DNA of 64,000 nucleotides from Microbacterium trichothecenolyticum (GTDB lineage Bacteria > Actinomycetota > Actinomycetes > Actinomycetales > Microbacteriaceae), in the NCBI RefSeq assembly GCF_000956465.1, contig NZ_JYJA01000025.1:39287-103286 (forward strand), written 5' to 3'. Positions within the stretch are counted from its first letter, which is position 1; each line of letters starts with the position of its first letter. Below the pieces are notes generated by a model. It was given only the letters and a program-made list of their open reading frames with translations, did no database searches and was not told the DNA's origin. Shown piece after piece: positions 25,415-34,179 of this stretch. Made by a program: the position numbers and the translations under genes.

Positions 25415-26698
25415 TCAGCCGAGGATGGCGTCCGCCTCGGCGAAGAACTGCGTCACGGCGTCGTCGACCGAGAGCACGCCGAGGCCGATCGACTTGCCGG
25501 CGTCCCAGAAGGCCTGCTCGAGCGAGCCGTAGCCGACGACCGGCACCGGCGGGGCGTCGCCGATGCGGTCTGCGGCCGACTCGATGTAGTCGGCGACCTG
25601 CTTGTCGGCGCCCTCGAGGGTCGTGCCCTCGAGCTTCGACGACGACGCGGGGAAGCCGAGCGTGGTGCCGAAGATCTCGCCGGCCTCGGGGCTGTTGACC
25701 ACGAAGTCGAGGAAGAGGGCCGCGGCCTCGGGGTGCTCGGTGTTCGCTGCGATCGCGACCTGGAGACCGGCCTGACGGTACAGGTCCTTCGAGCCCTCCT
25801 TGGCGGTGGGCGGGGCCACGAGCGAGATCGAGGACGCGCCCGAGTCGGCGAGGTAGCCGCCGAGGAAGTTGCTCCAGCTCATCTCGCTCGCCGTGATGGC
25901 GGCGCCGAAGCCGGACTTCGGAGAGAGCTCCTCGAGCTTCTGCTGCGGCACGGTGACGCCGTCGCGGATCTCGGCGCCGGACTCCCAGAACTCGCGCAGA
26001 TCGTCCTCGGTGAACCCGAGCTCGCCGTCTTCGGTGTAGAGGTTGCCTCCATTCGCGCGCAGCTGCAGCTCGAAGACCTGGATGCGCTGTGTGTAGTCGG
26101 TGCCGCCGTACACGGCGCCGCCGGTGGCGTCGGTGACCGAGGCCATCCAGTCGTCGAAGTCGGCGAAGCGCGTGCCGCCCTCGGGCGCCTCGACCCCGGC
26201 CTGAGCCACGAGGTCGTCGTTCACGAAGTTCGCCCACAGGCTGTAGCCGGTCGGAAGCGAGTACTGCACGCCGTCCAGAGCACCCGTGCCGAGCAGCGAC
26301 TCCTCGAACGTGGTGGTGTCGATGTAGTCCGACACGTCGGCGAGGTCGAGCAGGTTGCCCGACTCCGCGTACTGGCGGAGGTAGCTGTCGGAGAACTGGA
26401 AGACGTCCGGGAGCCCGCCGCCGGCCGCCTCGGTCTGGCGCTTCTCCCAGAAGCTCGGGAAGTCGGTGAACGACGTGTTGATCGTGATGTTCGGGTACTC
26501 CTCGTTGAACGCCGCGATCAGGTCGTTGTAACGGCTCGCGCGGTCGTCGTTGCCCCAGAAGGCGAAGTCGAGGGTGACCTTCTCGTCGGGGTCGAACGCG
26601 GCGGCGTCGTCCGAGGCGCCGCCGGAGCAGCCCGAGAGGACGAGTGCGGCGCCTGCGGTCAGGGCGGCGGCCGCGAGCAGGGTGCGGGGTGCAGGCAT
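25415..26698 (-). CDS. Sugar ABC transporter solute-binding lipoprotein (second paralogue)
   Basis: A 427-residue extracytoplasmic sugar-binding protein (MalE-like, CUT1 type). The signal peptide ends in the lipobox LSGC (Cys24). The mature part opens FDPDEKVTLDFAFWGNDDRA and contains NEEYPNITI and WEKRQTEAAGG. It is clearly a paralogue of the binding protein at 31540-32844: the opening, the WEKRQTEAAGG block and the C-terminal DAPPVPxVGYG are shared. It lies inside the enzyme part of the operon, between GH42 and GH51, without permeases of its own. It probably uses the same permease pair with a different glycan preference (inference). Confidence 0.92.
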   Translation of the reverse strand: MPAPRTLLAAAALTAGAALVLSGCSGGASDDAAAFDPDEKVTLDFAFWGNDDRASRYNDLIAAFNEEYPNITINTSFTDFPSFWEKRQTEAAGGGLPDVFQFSDSYLRQYAESGNLLDLADVSDYIDTTTFEESLLGTGALDGVQYSLPTGYSLWANFVNDDLVAQAGVEAPEGGTRFADFDDWMASVTDATGGAVYGGTDYTQRIQVFELQLRANGGNLYTEDGELGFTEDDLREFWESGAEIRDGVTVPQQKLEELSPKSGFGAAITASEMSWSNFLGGYLADSGASSISLVAPPTAKEGSKDLYRQAGLQVAIAANTEHPEAAALFLDFVVNSPEAGEIFGTTLGFPASSSKLEGTTLEGADKQVADYIESAADRIGDAPPVPVVGYGSLEQAFWDAGKSIGLGVLSVDDAVTQFFAEADAILG

Positions 26699-26730
26699 GG
26701 AGATGCTCCAGTCTTCTGTTCTGATGGGGG

Positions 26731-28809
26731 TCAGGAGTCGGCGACGGCGGCGCGTCCGGAGTGCGCGGCGGTCCCCGCGGTGTCGACGGGAGCCGACACG
26801 AACGCGACTCCCTGGCTGTCGAGCACGACGCGCTCGACGGCGACGCCGGTCTCGGCATCCGTCCCGTCGATCGTGATCTCGACGCGCGCGTCGCCGTGGT
26901 TGATGAGGGTGACCAGTTCGCCGCGGCGCGCGGCCTCGACGCCTGCGGGCAGGTCGGCCACGACGGGACGGACACCGGATGCCTCGACCACGGCTGCGAC
27001 GATCGCGTCGATCGCGTCGGCACCGGGCTGGGTCGCGGTGTACCAGGCCTCGCCCGAGCCGAAGCGGTGGCGGGTGAGCGCCGGCGAGCCGGATTGCAGG
27101 CCCGAGGAGAACCTGGCGACCGCCGTCGCGCCGGTGGCGTGCACCGCCTCGGCGACCAGGCGTCCGGACAGCTCCGCCCCGTCGAAGTCGAACGCGACCG
27201 CGCCACGGCCGGCGGCGTCGCGCGCGGCCTGGACGGCGTCGGCACTGAGGGCTCCGACGCCCGCGCCGCCGGAGGACTGGCCCGCGAGGGCGCCGAAGTC
27301 CTCGAAGCGCAGGCCCAGCACCGGGCCGAGCTGCGTCAGGAAGCCGCCGTCGCGGAAGTGGTCGTGCGCGTCGACGATGTCGGTGAACGGACCGGTGAGG
27401 AGCGTTCCGCCGTCGTCGACGAAGCGCGCGAGCGCCGACGCGCCCTCGTCGCGCAGCAGGTACAGCGCCGGCGCGACCACGAGGGCGTAGCCGTGGTCGA
27501 CCTCCTCGGGCCCCACGATGTCGACCTGGATGTTCCGCCCGTGGAAGGCGCCGTACCACTCGAGCACGAGTGCGAGGTAGTCGATCTCGGTGGGGTGGTC
27601 GCGTTCTTCGACGGCCCACCAGTTCTCCCAGTCGAACACCAGCGCCACCTGCGCGTCGCGGCCTGGCGCCGGGAGCTCGGGCAGCGCCGTCAGGCGCGCG
27701 CCGAGCTCGGTCACCGCGTCCCAGGTGCGGGTGTCGGTGCCGGCGTGGGGGAGCATCGCCGAGTGGAACTTCTCGCTGCCGGCGCGGGACTGCCGCCACT
27801 GGAAGAACATGATGCCGTCGGCACCGCGTGCGACCGACTGCGCCGTCTCGGCGACCAGGGCCCCCGGGCGCTTGCCGGGGTTCGCGGGACGCCAGTTGAC
27901 GGCATCCGTCGCCTGCTCCCAGAGCAGCCACGGCACGCCGGGCTTGAGCGAGCGGACGAGATCGCGCTGGAACGCGGCGTCGCGCACGCGGTTCGGGTTG
28001 GCGGGGTCGGGGTAGCAGTCGTCGGCGATGACGTCCATGTGCGGCGCCCACTTGCGGTAGTCCGCGGGCTTGAACGGACCCATGAAGTTCGTCGTGATCG
28101 GCTGCGTCGCGCCGGCTTCGAGGAGGATCTCGCGCTCCATCAGGTAGCACTCGAGCAGCATGTCGCTCGTGAACCGGCGCCAGTCGAGCATCGAGGACGG
28201 GTTGTGGCTGTAGGGGGCGAGGCGCGGTGGGAAGATCTCGTCGAACGAGCCGTAGCGCTGCGACCAGAAGCTCGTGCCCCAGGCGTCGTTGAGCGCGTCG
28301 ACGGTGGCGTACCGCTTCTGGAGCCAATCGCGGTAAGCGTCGCGCGCAGCATCCGAGTAGTCCATCCAGAGGTGGCAGCCGAACTCGTTGCCGACGTGCC
28401 ACATCACCACGGCGGGATGGTGCGCGTAGCGCTCGGCCAGCCGGCGCACGAGCTCGCCGGCCAGTCGCCGGTAGACGGGCGACGACGGGGCGAAGTGCTG
28501 GCGGCTGCCCGGCCAGTACGACGCGCCGGACTCGTTCGCCGGAAGCGTCTCGGGGTACGTCCTGCTCACCCACGGCGGGGGAGAGGCGGTCGCTGTCGCG
28601 AGATTGACGGCGATGCCGCCGACGTGGAGCTTGTCGATCACCGTGTCGAGCCACGCGAAGTCCCACACCCCTTCGGCGGGCTGGATGCGCGACCACGCGA
28701 AGATGCCGAGGCTGACGATGTTGACGCCGGCCTCGCGCATGAGGCGGACGTCGTCGTCCCACACCTCCTCGGGCCACTGGTCGGGGTTGTAATCGGCGCC
28801 GTACAGCAC
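26731..28809 (-). CDS. GH42 beta-galactosidase
   Basis: A 692-residue GH42 enzyme. It opens LYGADYNPDQWPEEVW, has SLGIFAWSRIQPAEG at 33-47, acid/base Glu142 in WHVGNEFG and nucleophile Glu298 in LLWEQATDAVNW, then the trimerisation and C-terminal beta domains. No signal peptide. The GTG at 28807-28809 is chosen because AAGGAG lies nine bases upstream and it gives the usual GH42 length. GH42 enzymes cut short beta-1,3/1,4/1,6-galacto-oligosaccharides; the operon context suggests galactan or arabinogalactan fragments. A second, divergent GH42 is at 47012. Confidence 0.92.
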   Translation of the reverse strand: MLYGADYNPDQWPEEVWDDDVRLMREAGVNIVSLGIFAWSRIQPAEGVWDFAWLDTVIDKLHVGGIAVNLATATASPPPWVSRTYPETLPANESGASYWPGSRQHFAPSSPVYRRLAGELVRRLAERYAHHPAVVMWHVGNEFGCHLWMDYSDAARDAYRDWLQKRYATVDALNDAWGTSFWSQRYGSFDEIFPPRLAPYSHNPSSMLDWRRFTSDMLLECYLMEREILLEAGATQPITTNFMGPFKPADYRKWAPHMDVIADDCYPDPANPNRVRDAAFQRDLVRSLKPGVPWLLWEQATDAVNWRPANPGKRPGALVAETAQSVARGADGIMFFQWRQSRAGSEKFHSAMLPHAGTDTRTWDAVTELGARLTALPELPAPGRDAQVALVFDWENWWAVEERDHPTEIDYLALVLEWYGAFHGRNIQVDIVGPEEVDHGYALVVAPALYLLRDEGASALARFVDDGGTLLTGPFTDIVDAHDHFRDGGFLTQLGPVLGLRFEDFGALAGQSSGGAGVGALSADAVQAARDAAGRGAVAFDFDGAELSGRLVAEAVHATGATAVARFSSGLQSGSPALTRHRFGSGEAWYTATQPGADAIDAIVAAVVEASGVRPVVADLPAGVEAARRGELVTLINHGDARVEITIDGTDAETGVAVERVVLDSQGVAFVSAPVDTAGTAAHSGRAAVADS

Positions 28810-28856
28810 GTCGAGCAGCTCCTTCTGGCTGGTGTTGCTTCGAGAGGGGGGTGGGT

Positions 28857-29504
28857 TCAGCGGCGGCCGCGTCGCGCCGGGAGGGCGACGACCGCGAAGG
28901 CGGCGCAGCCGAGCCCTGCGACGATGAGCGGCACGAGCATCCACGTCATGACGCCGACCAGCACCGCAGCGGCCGCGAGGTACAGTGCGGCGATCGGATC
29001 GGCGGCGAGGGACGACGGGATGCTGCGCACCGCCGCGCGCCAGCCGGCCTCGGGTGTCCACGCACCCGCGGCGACGAGCAGCGCCACCGCGCCCACGACG
29101 AGCCCGGCCCAGCCGACGATCGAGATGAATGCCCCTCCGGGGAGGACCCCGGAGTTGGCGAGGTAGATGTCGAGCGTCAGCACGAACGTCAGGAGCACCG
29201 CGGCGAGGCCGACGACCAGACCGCCGGGCAGCGCCCGACGCCAGTCCTGCCAGAAAGTCTTGACGTGCGACTGCTCCGCGTTCACGTAGCGACGCAGATG
29301 ACGGATGCCGGCGGCCAGCGCCGCGGGCAGTGTCACGACGAGCAGGCCTGCCGCGGTGACCAGCAGCCCCGTCAGCAGCACCTCCCCGAAGAGGGCGAAG
29401 GCTCCCTTGGCGCCCGGGTAGCGGGCCGGGGCCCGCTCGTCCAGGGTCGGCCCGGCGCCGGACGCGTCGGCGCGACGTGCGGCGCGGAGTTCTCGGCGGT
29501 CCAT
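28857..29504 (-). CDS. Integral membrane protein, DUF624/YesL-like
   Basis: A 215-residue membrane protein with about five hydrophobic helices (near 38-65, 92-115, 123-145, 163-180 and 182-205). Its pattern, including TLPAALAAGIRHLRRYVNAEQSHVKTFWQDWR, resembles the DUF624/YesL family found beside carbohydrate ABC permeases; its function is unknown. The ATG follows GAGGAC. It lies between the MalG-type permease and GH42 genes. A clearer DUF624 member is at 42637. Confidence 0.62.
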   Translation of the reverse strand: MDRRELRAARRADASGAGPTLDERAPARYPGAKGAFALFGEVLLTGLLVTAAGLLVVTLPAALAAGIRHLRRYVNAEQSHVKTFWQDWRRALPGGLVVGLAAVLLTFVLTLDIYLANSGVLPGGAFISIVGWAGLVVGAVALLVAAGAWTPEAGWRAAVRSIPSSLAADPIAALYLAAAAVLVGVMTWMLVPLIVAGLGCAAFAVVALPARRGRR

Positions 29505-29548
29505 GGGATGTCCTCGTCCTTGTCGTTGCGGTGAGCCTCGGCGGGCCG

Positions 29549-30472
29549 TCAGCCCTTGAGCCCCTGGGTGGCGACGCCGTCGACGAGGAAGCGCTGGAAC
29601 ACCAGGAAGAAGAGGAGGACGGGCAGGAGCGCGATGAACGACGCGGTGACGGTGGCGCCGTAGTCGCTGACCGAGGTCTGGTCGTTGTAGAGGCGCAGCG
29701 CGATGGGCAGCGGGTAGTTCTCGGGGCTGGTGAGGTACAGCAGGGGGCCGAGGAAGTCGTTCCACGCCCAGATGAACGCGAAGATCGAGCAGGTGATCAG
29801 CGCGGGCTTGATCAGCGGCAGGATGATCGACCAGAAGATGCGGATGTGGCCGGCGCCGTCGATGCGGGCGGCTTCGTCCATGTCACGCGGCATCTGGCGG
29901 ATGAACTGCACCAGCAGGAACACGAAGAACGCTTCGGTGGCGAGGAACTTCGGCAGCAGCAGCGGCCAGAACGTGTCGATCATGTCGAGGCGCTGGAAGA
30001 TGATGTACTGCGGGATGATCACCACGTGGAACGGCAGCAGCAGCGTGCCGATCATCGCGGCGAACAGGATGCCGAGGCCCTTGAACTGGATGCGGGCGAA
30101 CGCGTAGGCGGCCAGCGATGAGGACAGCAGCACGCCGATGACGGAGCCGGCGGCGATGATGAAGCTGTTCAGGAAGAACCGCCACATCGGCACACCCGCG
30201 ATGCCCTCCATCACCTTCGCGTAGTTGGCAATGGTCGGGTTGTTCGGAAGCAGCCCCATGTTGGAGCCGAACTCGCTGTTGGGCTTGAACGTGGAGAACA
30301 GCAGCCACACCAGCGGGTAGAGCACGACCGCGGTGACCGCGATGAGCACGACGAACCAGATGACGGTCTGCCACGTGCCGCGCTTGACCTTGCGGCGGGG
30401 CTGCTGCGGGGTGGCGTCGACCTGGTTCTCGAGGGTGGCGATGGCGGGTTCGCCGAAACTTGTGGTGCTCAT
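29549..30472 (-). CDS. Sugar ABC transporter permease, MalG type
   Basis: A 307-residue CUT1-family permease subunit with six membrane helices. The cytoplasmic EAA loop is EAARIDGAGHIRIFWSIILP, where the importer ATPase docks, and the C-terminus ends FQRFLVDGVATQGLKG as in MalG proteins. An unusually long hydrophilic N-terminus (about 33 residues) precedes the first helix. The ATG overlaps the upstream permease stop as ATGA. It forms a channel with the MalF-type subunit and serves the binding proteins at 31540 and probably 25415. No ATPase gene is in the operon. Confidence 0.93.
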   Translation of the reverse strand: MSTTSFGEPAIATLENQVDATPQQPRRKVKRGTWQTVIWFVVLIAVTAVVLYPLVWLLFSTFKPNSEFGSNMGLLPNNPTIANYAKVMEGIAGVPMWRFFLNSFIIAAGSVIGVLLSSSLAAYAFARIQFKGLGILFAAMIGTLLLPFHVVIIPQYIIFQRLDMIDTFWPLLLPKFLATEAFFVFLLVQFIRQMPRDMDEAARIDGAGHIRIFWSIILPLIKPALITCSIFAFIWAWNDFLGPLLYLTSPENYPLPIALRLYNDQTSVSDYGATVTASFIALLPVLLFFLVFQRFLVDGVATQGLKG

Positions 30473-31464
30473 CGGTTGTCTCCGGCGTAGTGGACCCAGC
30501 TGCGCTGGGTGCGGAAGAGGATGAAGGCGATGACGGCGACGACGATCAGCAGCACCCACGCGATGGCGGCCGCGTAGCCCATCTGCCCGTCACTGAAGCC
30601 GCGCTTGTAGAGGTAGAGGGTGATGAAGTTGGTCATGCCGGCGGGGCCGCCGGTGCCGTTGGAGATGATGTAGGCCGACGCGAACACCTGGAACGCGCCG
30701 ATCAGGCCGAGCAGCAGGTTGAAGAAGATCACCGGCGAGAGCATCGGCAGGGTGACCGCGCGGAAGCGGTGCCAGGGTCCGGCGCCGTCCATCTCCGCGG
30801 CCTCGTAGAGCTCCTTGGGGATCTGCTTGAGGCCGGCGAGGAAGATCACCATGGTGGCGCCGAACATCCAGATCGCGAGGAGGATCATCGCGGGCAGCAC
30901 CAGCGCGGGGTTGCCGATCCAGCCGCCCAGGTCGATGCCGATCGCGGAGAGGGCGTTGTCGACGGGACCGTCGGAGGCGAACATCGCCCGCCACACGATG
31001 GCGACGGAGACCGAGCCGCCGATGAGGGAGGGGGCGTAGAAGGCGGAGCGGAAGAACCCGGCGCCCTTGTCGCGGTAGTTCAGCAGCATCGCCACGCCGA
31101 GGGCCGCGGCGAGGGTGATCGGGGTGCCCACCAGCACGTAGATCAGGGTGATCTGCGCGGACTGCATGAACGCCGGGTCGTTGGTGAACATCCGGATGTA
31201 GTTGTCGAAACCAATCCACTTCGGCGGTGCGAAGATGTTGTACTTCGTGAACGACAGGTACAGCGAGTACGCCATCGGGATCAGCGTGAGCCCGAAGAAG
31301 CCGACCATCCACGGGACGAGGAACCCGTATCCGGCCAGCGTCTCCTTCATGACACGCTGGCGCTGACCCGGCCGATTCACGTGCTCAGGGCTGCTCCGGC
31401 GGAACAGGGACCGGCGTGAGGACTTCTCACCGGTCACGATGACTCTGGTCGCTGTGGTGCTCAC
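30469..31464 (-). CDS. Sugar ABC transporter permease, MalF type
   Basis: A 331-residue CUT1-family permease with six helices: LVPWMVGFFGLTLIPMAYSLYLSFT near 49-73, the LIYVLVGTPITLAAALGVAMLL segment and the EAA motif EAAEMDGAGPWHRFRAVTLPML. The GTG at 31462-31464 has GGAGAG upstream. It follows the binding-protein gene after a 75-bp gap holding a hairpin and overlaps the MalG-type gene by four bases. Confidence 0.93.
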   Translation of the reverse strand: MSTTATRVIVTGEKSSRRSLFRRSSPEHVNRPGQRQRVMKETLAGYGFLVPWMVGFFGLTLIPMAYSLYLSFTKYNIFAPPKWIGFDNYIRMFTNDPAFMQSAQITLIYVLVGTPITLAAALGVAMLLNYRDKGAGFFRSAFYAPSLIGGSVSVAIVWRAMFASDGPVDNALSAIGIDLGGWIGNPALVLPAMILLAIWMFGATMVIFLAGLKQIPKELYEAAEMDGAGPWHRFRAVTLPMLSPVIFFNLLLGLIGAFQVFASAYIISNGTGGPAGMTNFITLYLYKRGFSDGQMGYAAAIAWVLLIVVAVIAFILFRTQRSWVHYAGDNR

Positions 31465-31500
31465 GAGACTCTCCGATACGGGTTGTGGAGTAGTGGTTCT

Positions 31501-31533
31501 CCGGGCCCGGGCGCATCGTACGCCCGGACCCGG
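31501..31533. other. Intercistronic hairpin after the first binding-protein gene
   Basis: CCGGGCCCGGGCG pairs with CGCCCGGACCCGG with one mismatch and a 7-base loop. It is placed between the binding-protein and permease genes, where partial termination or mRNA stabilisation commonly favours the binding protein. Confidence 0.6.
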
Positions 31534-31539
31534 AAGCTG

Positions 31540-32844
31540 TCACTGGTTGAGGACGACGTCCATCTCGGCGAAGAACTGCGAGACCGCGTCGTCGACCGTG
31601 ACGGTGCCGAAGTTGAGCTCGGTGCCGAGCTGGCGAAACTTCTCCTCGAGCGTGCCGTAGCCCACGATCGGAACCGGCGGGGCGTCGCCGAGGCGGTCTG
31701 CGATCGAGGCCTCGTAGTCCTTGACCTGCTGGCTCAGCGGGTCGAGCTCGGCAGCCGCGAGGGCGGTCTCCGAGGCCGGGAGGCCACGGTTGGTGCCGAA
31801 GATCTCACCGGACTCGGGAGAGTTCACGAGGAAGTTGACGAGCGCCGCCGCCGCCTCGGGGTGCTCGGTGTTGGCCGAGATCGTGTGCAGCATGGACGGC
31901 TTGAGGTACAGGTCCTTCGCGCCTTCCTTGGTCACCGGGGGAGCGATGAGGCCGAGCTCGGTGTAGTCCGCGCCGAGACCCGCGAGGTAGCCCGCGCCGA
32001 AGTTGTCCCAGGTCAGCTCGCTCGCCGTCAGCGCGCTGTCGAAGGCGCCCTTCGGGGCGACCTCTTCCACGCGCTGCTGCGGGATGCCGATGCCGTCCTC
32101 GCGGATCGGGGCGCCGGACTCCCAGAACTCGGTGAGGCGCTCCTCGTCGAAGCCGGGCGTGCCGTCCTCGTTGAAGAGGTTCTTGCCCTCCGAGCGCAGC
32201 TGCAGCTCGAAGTTCTGGATGCGGCCGGTGTAGTCGCCGCCGCCCCAGAACTCGCCGCCGGAGCCGTCGGTGACCTCGCCCATCCAGTCGGTGTAGTCGT
32301 CCCAGCTGCCGCCTTCGAACTCTTCGACGCCGGCCTTCTCGAGCAGGACCGGGTTGGTGAACAGGCCCCACGCGTTGGTGGAGGTCGTGATGCCGTAGGT
32401 GGTGTCGTCGACGACGCCGATGTTGAGGATGTTCTCGGGCAGCGGGTCGGTCTCGATGATGTTGCCGAGGTACGGGTCGAGGTCGAGCAGCAGGCCGTTC
32501 TCGGAGTACTGGCGCAGGTACGAGTAGTCGAACTGCATGACGTCGGGGAGGTTGCCGCCGGCGGCCTCGGTCTGACGCTTCTCCCAGAACTCGGGGAAGG
32601 TCAGGAACGTGGAGTTCACCGTGATGTTCGGGTACTCCTCGTTGAACGCCGCGATGGCCTCGTTGTAGAGCCCGGCGCGGACGTCGTTGCCCCAGAATGC
32701 GAGGTCGAGGGTGACCTTCTCGTCGGGGTCGAATGTGGGTGCGGCGTCGGGGGTCTCGTCGCTGCCGCCGGCGCAGCCGGCCAGCACGAGGGCGGCGCCG
32801 GCCGCGACCGCGGCGACGGCGAGTGCCCGCTTCTTGCTGAACAT
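31540..32844 (-). CDS. Sugar ABC transporter solute-binding lipoprotein (first paralogue)
   Basis: A 434-residue extracellular oligosaccharide-binding lipoprotein. The signal peptide MFSKKRALAVAAVAAG ends in lipobox LAGC (Cys24); the mature protein begins with an acidic Ser/Thr/Pro-poor linker and FDPDEKVTLDLAFWGNDVRA. The start follows AGGAGGACAAGG. It is the first gene of the longest operon in the window and is directly behind a well-formed promoter with operators. Its paralogue at 25415-26698 lies deeper in the same operon. Likely ligands are galactan or arabinogalactan oligosaccharides, judged only from the enzymes encoded downstream. Confidence 0.94.
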   Translation of the reverse strand: MFSKKRALAVAAVAAGAALVLAGCAGGSDETPDAAPTFDPDEKVTLDLAFWGNDVRAGLYNEAIAAFNEEYPNITVNSTFLTFPEFWEKRQTEAAGGNLPDVMQFDYSYLRQYSENGLLLDLDPYLGNIIETDPLPENILNIGVVDDTTYGITTSTNAWGLFTNPVLLEKAGVEEFEGGSWDDYTDWMGEVTDGSGGEFWGGGDYTGRIQNFELQLRSEGKNLFNEDGTPGFDEERLTEFWESGAPIREDGIGIPQQRVEEVAPKGAFDSALTASELTWDNFGAGYLAGLGADYTELGLIAPPVTKEGAKDLYLKPSMLHTISANTEHPEAAAALVNFLVNSPESGEIFGTNRGLPASETALAAAELDPLSQQVKDYEASIADRLGDAPPVPIVGYGTLEEKFRQLGTELNFGTVTVDDAVSQFFAEMDVVLNQ

Positions 32845-32946
32845 CCTTGTCCTCCTTGTGAACGTCTGCGTTCGCTGTTCCGCGTGAGACGTTCGTCGTC
32901 TGTGTGTGCGGTGTGGGGCGCTCTGTGGTGCAGATCCTGCGATGTT

Positions 32947-32993
32947 GGAAAGCGCTTGCCCGCTACGGTACTCCGTCTAAAAACGTTTCGCAA
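32947..32993 (-). promoter_or_regulatory. Promoter and two operators of the arabinogalactan-type operon
   Basis: On the minus strand a -35 box TTGCGA (32988-32993), 17-bp spacer and -10 box TACCGT (32965-32970) form a good promoter. Operator GGAAAGCGCTTGCC (32947-32960) sits just after the -10 box over the start site. A second palindrome with core AAACGTTT (32981-32988) overlaps the -35 box and spacer. A weaker third site, TTTAAACGATTCAG, is at 33011-33024. The leader before the first gene is about 110 bases. Confidence 0.75.
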
Positions 32994-33100
32994 GGCGTTC
33001 GGATGAGTTTTTTAAACGATTCAGTAACAGCAGCGATCTTGGGGTGATTACGGACTGTGCTCGGTCCCAGCCCTCGACGCGCCGCCGCCGCCCGGTTCCG

Positions 33101-33168
33101 ACAGGTCAACCGGCCTTCTGCAGGAGAGATTCGCTCTCCCGGATCGTGCGGAACCCCGGTTGACCTGT
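33101..33168. repeat. Palindromic repeat, AACAGGTCAACCGG family, copy 1
   Basis: ACAGGTCAACCGG pairs with CCGGTTGACCTGT (13 bp) around a 42-base loop that holds a smaller GGAGA/TCTCC stem. A second copy is at 54036-54103. It occupies most of the 366-bp non-coding stretch 32845-33210; the rest is the leader and promoter of the operon on the minus strand. No gene is seen there. Confidence 0.8.
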
Positions 33169-33210
33169 TGAAGGAGGGTGAGCGGAAGGGCGGGGGAGGG
33201 ATGCCTCGAG

Positions 33211-34179
33211 TCAGCGCTCGGCGACGAGCGTGCCGTCGACGACGCGCAGGCGCGCGACGTGGACGGCGCTGCGGCGATGACTGCGCTCCCCGGTGTCGGC
33301 GAGCTCGCTGCCGTCCCACCAGGGGTGGGTGAAGAAGTACAGCCGTGCCTCGTCGCCGAGGACCACCACCGAGCCGTGCCGCCCGATCTGGATGCCGTCC
33401 CGCGCAGCGCCGCTCTCGCCCAGGATGACGGCATCCGTCCCGCCCTGCCGCTGCCACGTGACGGCGTCGGCGCTGCGGTGCACGGCCATGCCGCGCCACT
33501 CGTCGGTGAGAAGGAACCACGTGCCGTCGAGCGCGAAGACGAAGGGGCCCTCGTGCGGGCGCCCGCCGACGGCGGTGCCGTCGAGCCGCCACGAGTCGAG
33601 ATCATCCGACACCGCGACCGCCGTGGTCGAATCGGCCGCCTCGTCCTTGTACCAGAGGCGCCACAGGCCATCGGGGCAGCGCGTGACGGCGGCGTCGATC
33701 ACGCGGTCGCTCGCGAGCGGGACGACACCACGGCGGCTCCAGGTGCGCAGGTCGTCCGAAAGGTACTCGACGATCCGGCGCGTGTGCCCCTCCCACCGGG
33801 TCGGCACGCCGTCGATCTCCGTGAGGTACATCCGCCAACGCGTTCCGTCGTGGATGATCTCGGGTGCCCAATGCGTCTCACCGACCGCCGCGGGCGGCGG
33901 CCCGTCCGCCAGGCCGAGGCCCGCGGCATCCGGTTCCAGCGTCCCGGCATAGCTCCAGCGCAGGCCGTCCTCGCTGCGGGCCACGCCGATGCGCGAGCCG
34001 TGGACCCAGGCGACCCCGTCGCCGGGGTGCGGATGCGTGGCGCGGCGCTGCGTGTAGAACATCCACCAGCCGTCGGCGTCGCGCACCACGACGGGATCGG
34101 TCGCGCCGTCGTAGACGGGATCGCGGTAGATCTCGCGGGGCGCTGCGGCGTCGGGGTCGAGTGACGCGTCGACCGTCAT
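33211..34179 (-). CDS. GH43-like five-bladed beta-propeller glycosidase
   Basis: A 322-residue protein with repeated WFxx/WxMYxT blades typical of GH43/GH32-clan beta-propellers: YDGATDPVVVRDADGWWMFYTQR near 23-45, ETHWAPEIIHDGTRWRMYLTE near 101 and RPHEGPFVFALDGTWFLLTDEW near 207. The Asp, Asp/Glu and Glu triad of the clan would be in these three blocks, but the second block has WAPE where GH43 usually has WAPD, so activity is uncertain. No signal peptide. ATGA overlap with the upstream Gfo/Idh gene; the pair is probably expressed from the promoter near 35348. Confidence 0.68.
   Translation of the reverse strand: MTVDASLDPDAAAPREIYRDPVYDGATDPVVVRDADGWWMFYTQRRATHPHPGDGVAWVHGSRIGVARSEDGLRWSYAGTLEPDAAGLGLADGPPPAAVGETHWAPEIIHDGTRWRMYLTEIDGVPTRWEGHTRRIVEYLSDDLRTWSRRGVVPLASDRVIDAAVTRCPDGLWRLWYKDEAADSTTAVAVSDDLDSWRLDGTAVGGRPHEGPFVFALDGTWFLLTDEWRGMAVHRSADAVTWQRQGGTDAVILGESGAARDGIQIGRHGSVVVLGDEARLYFFTHPWWDGSELADTGERSHRRSAVHVARLRVVDGTLVAER

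Noticed and set aside
33011..33024. TTTAAACGATTCAG as a third full operator of the arabinogalactan operon
   Set aside because: Only the AAACG half fits; the other half deviates and the position is above the -35 box. It is mentioned only as a weak site.
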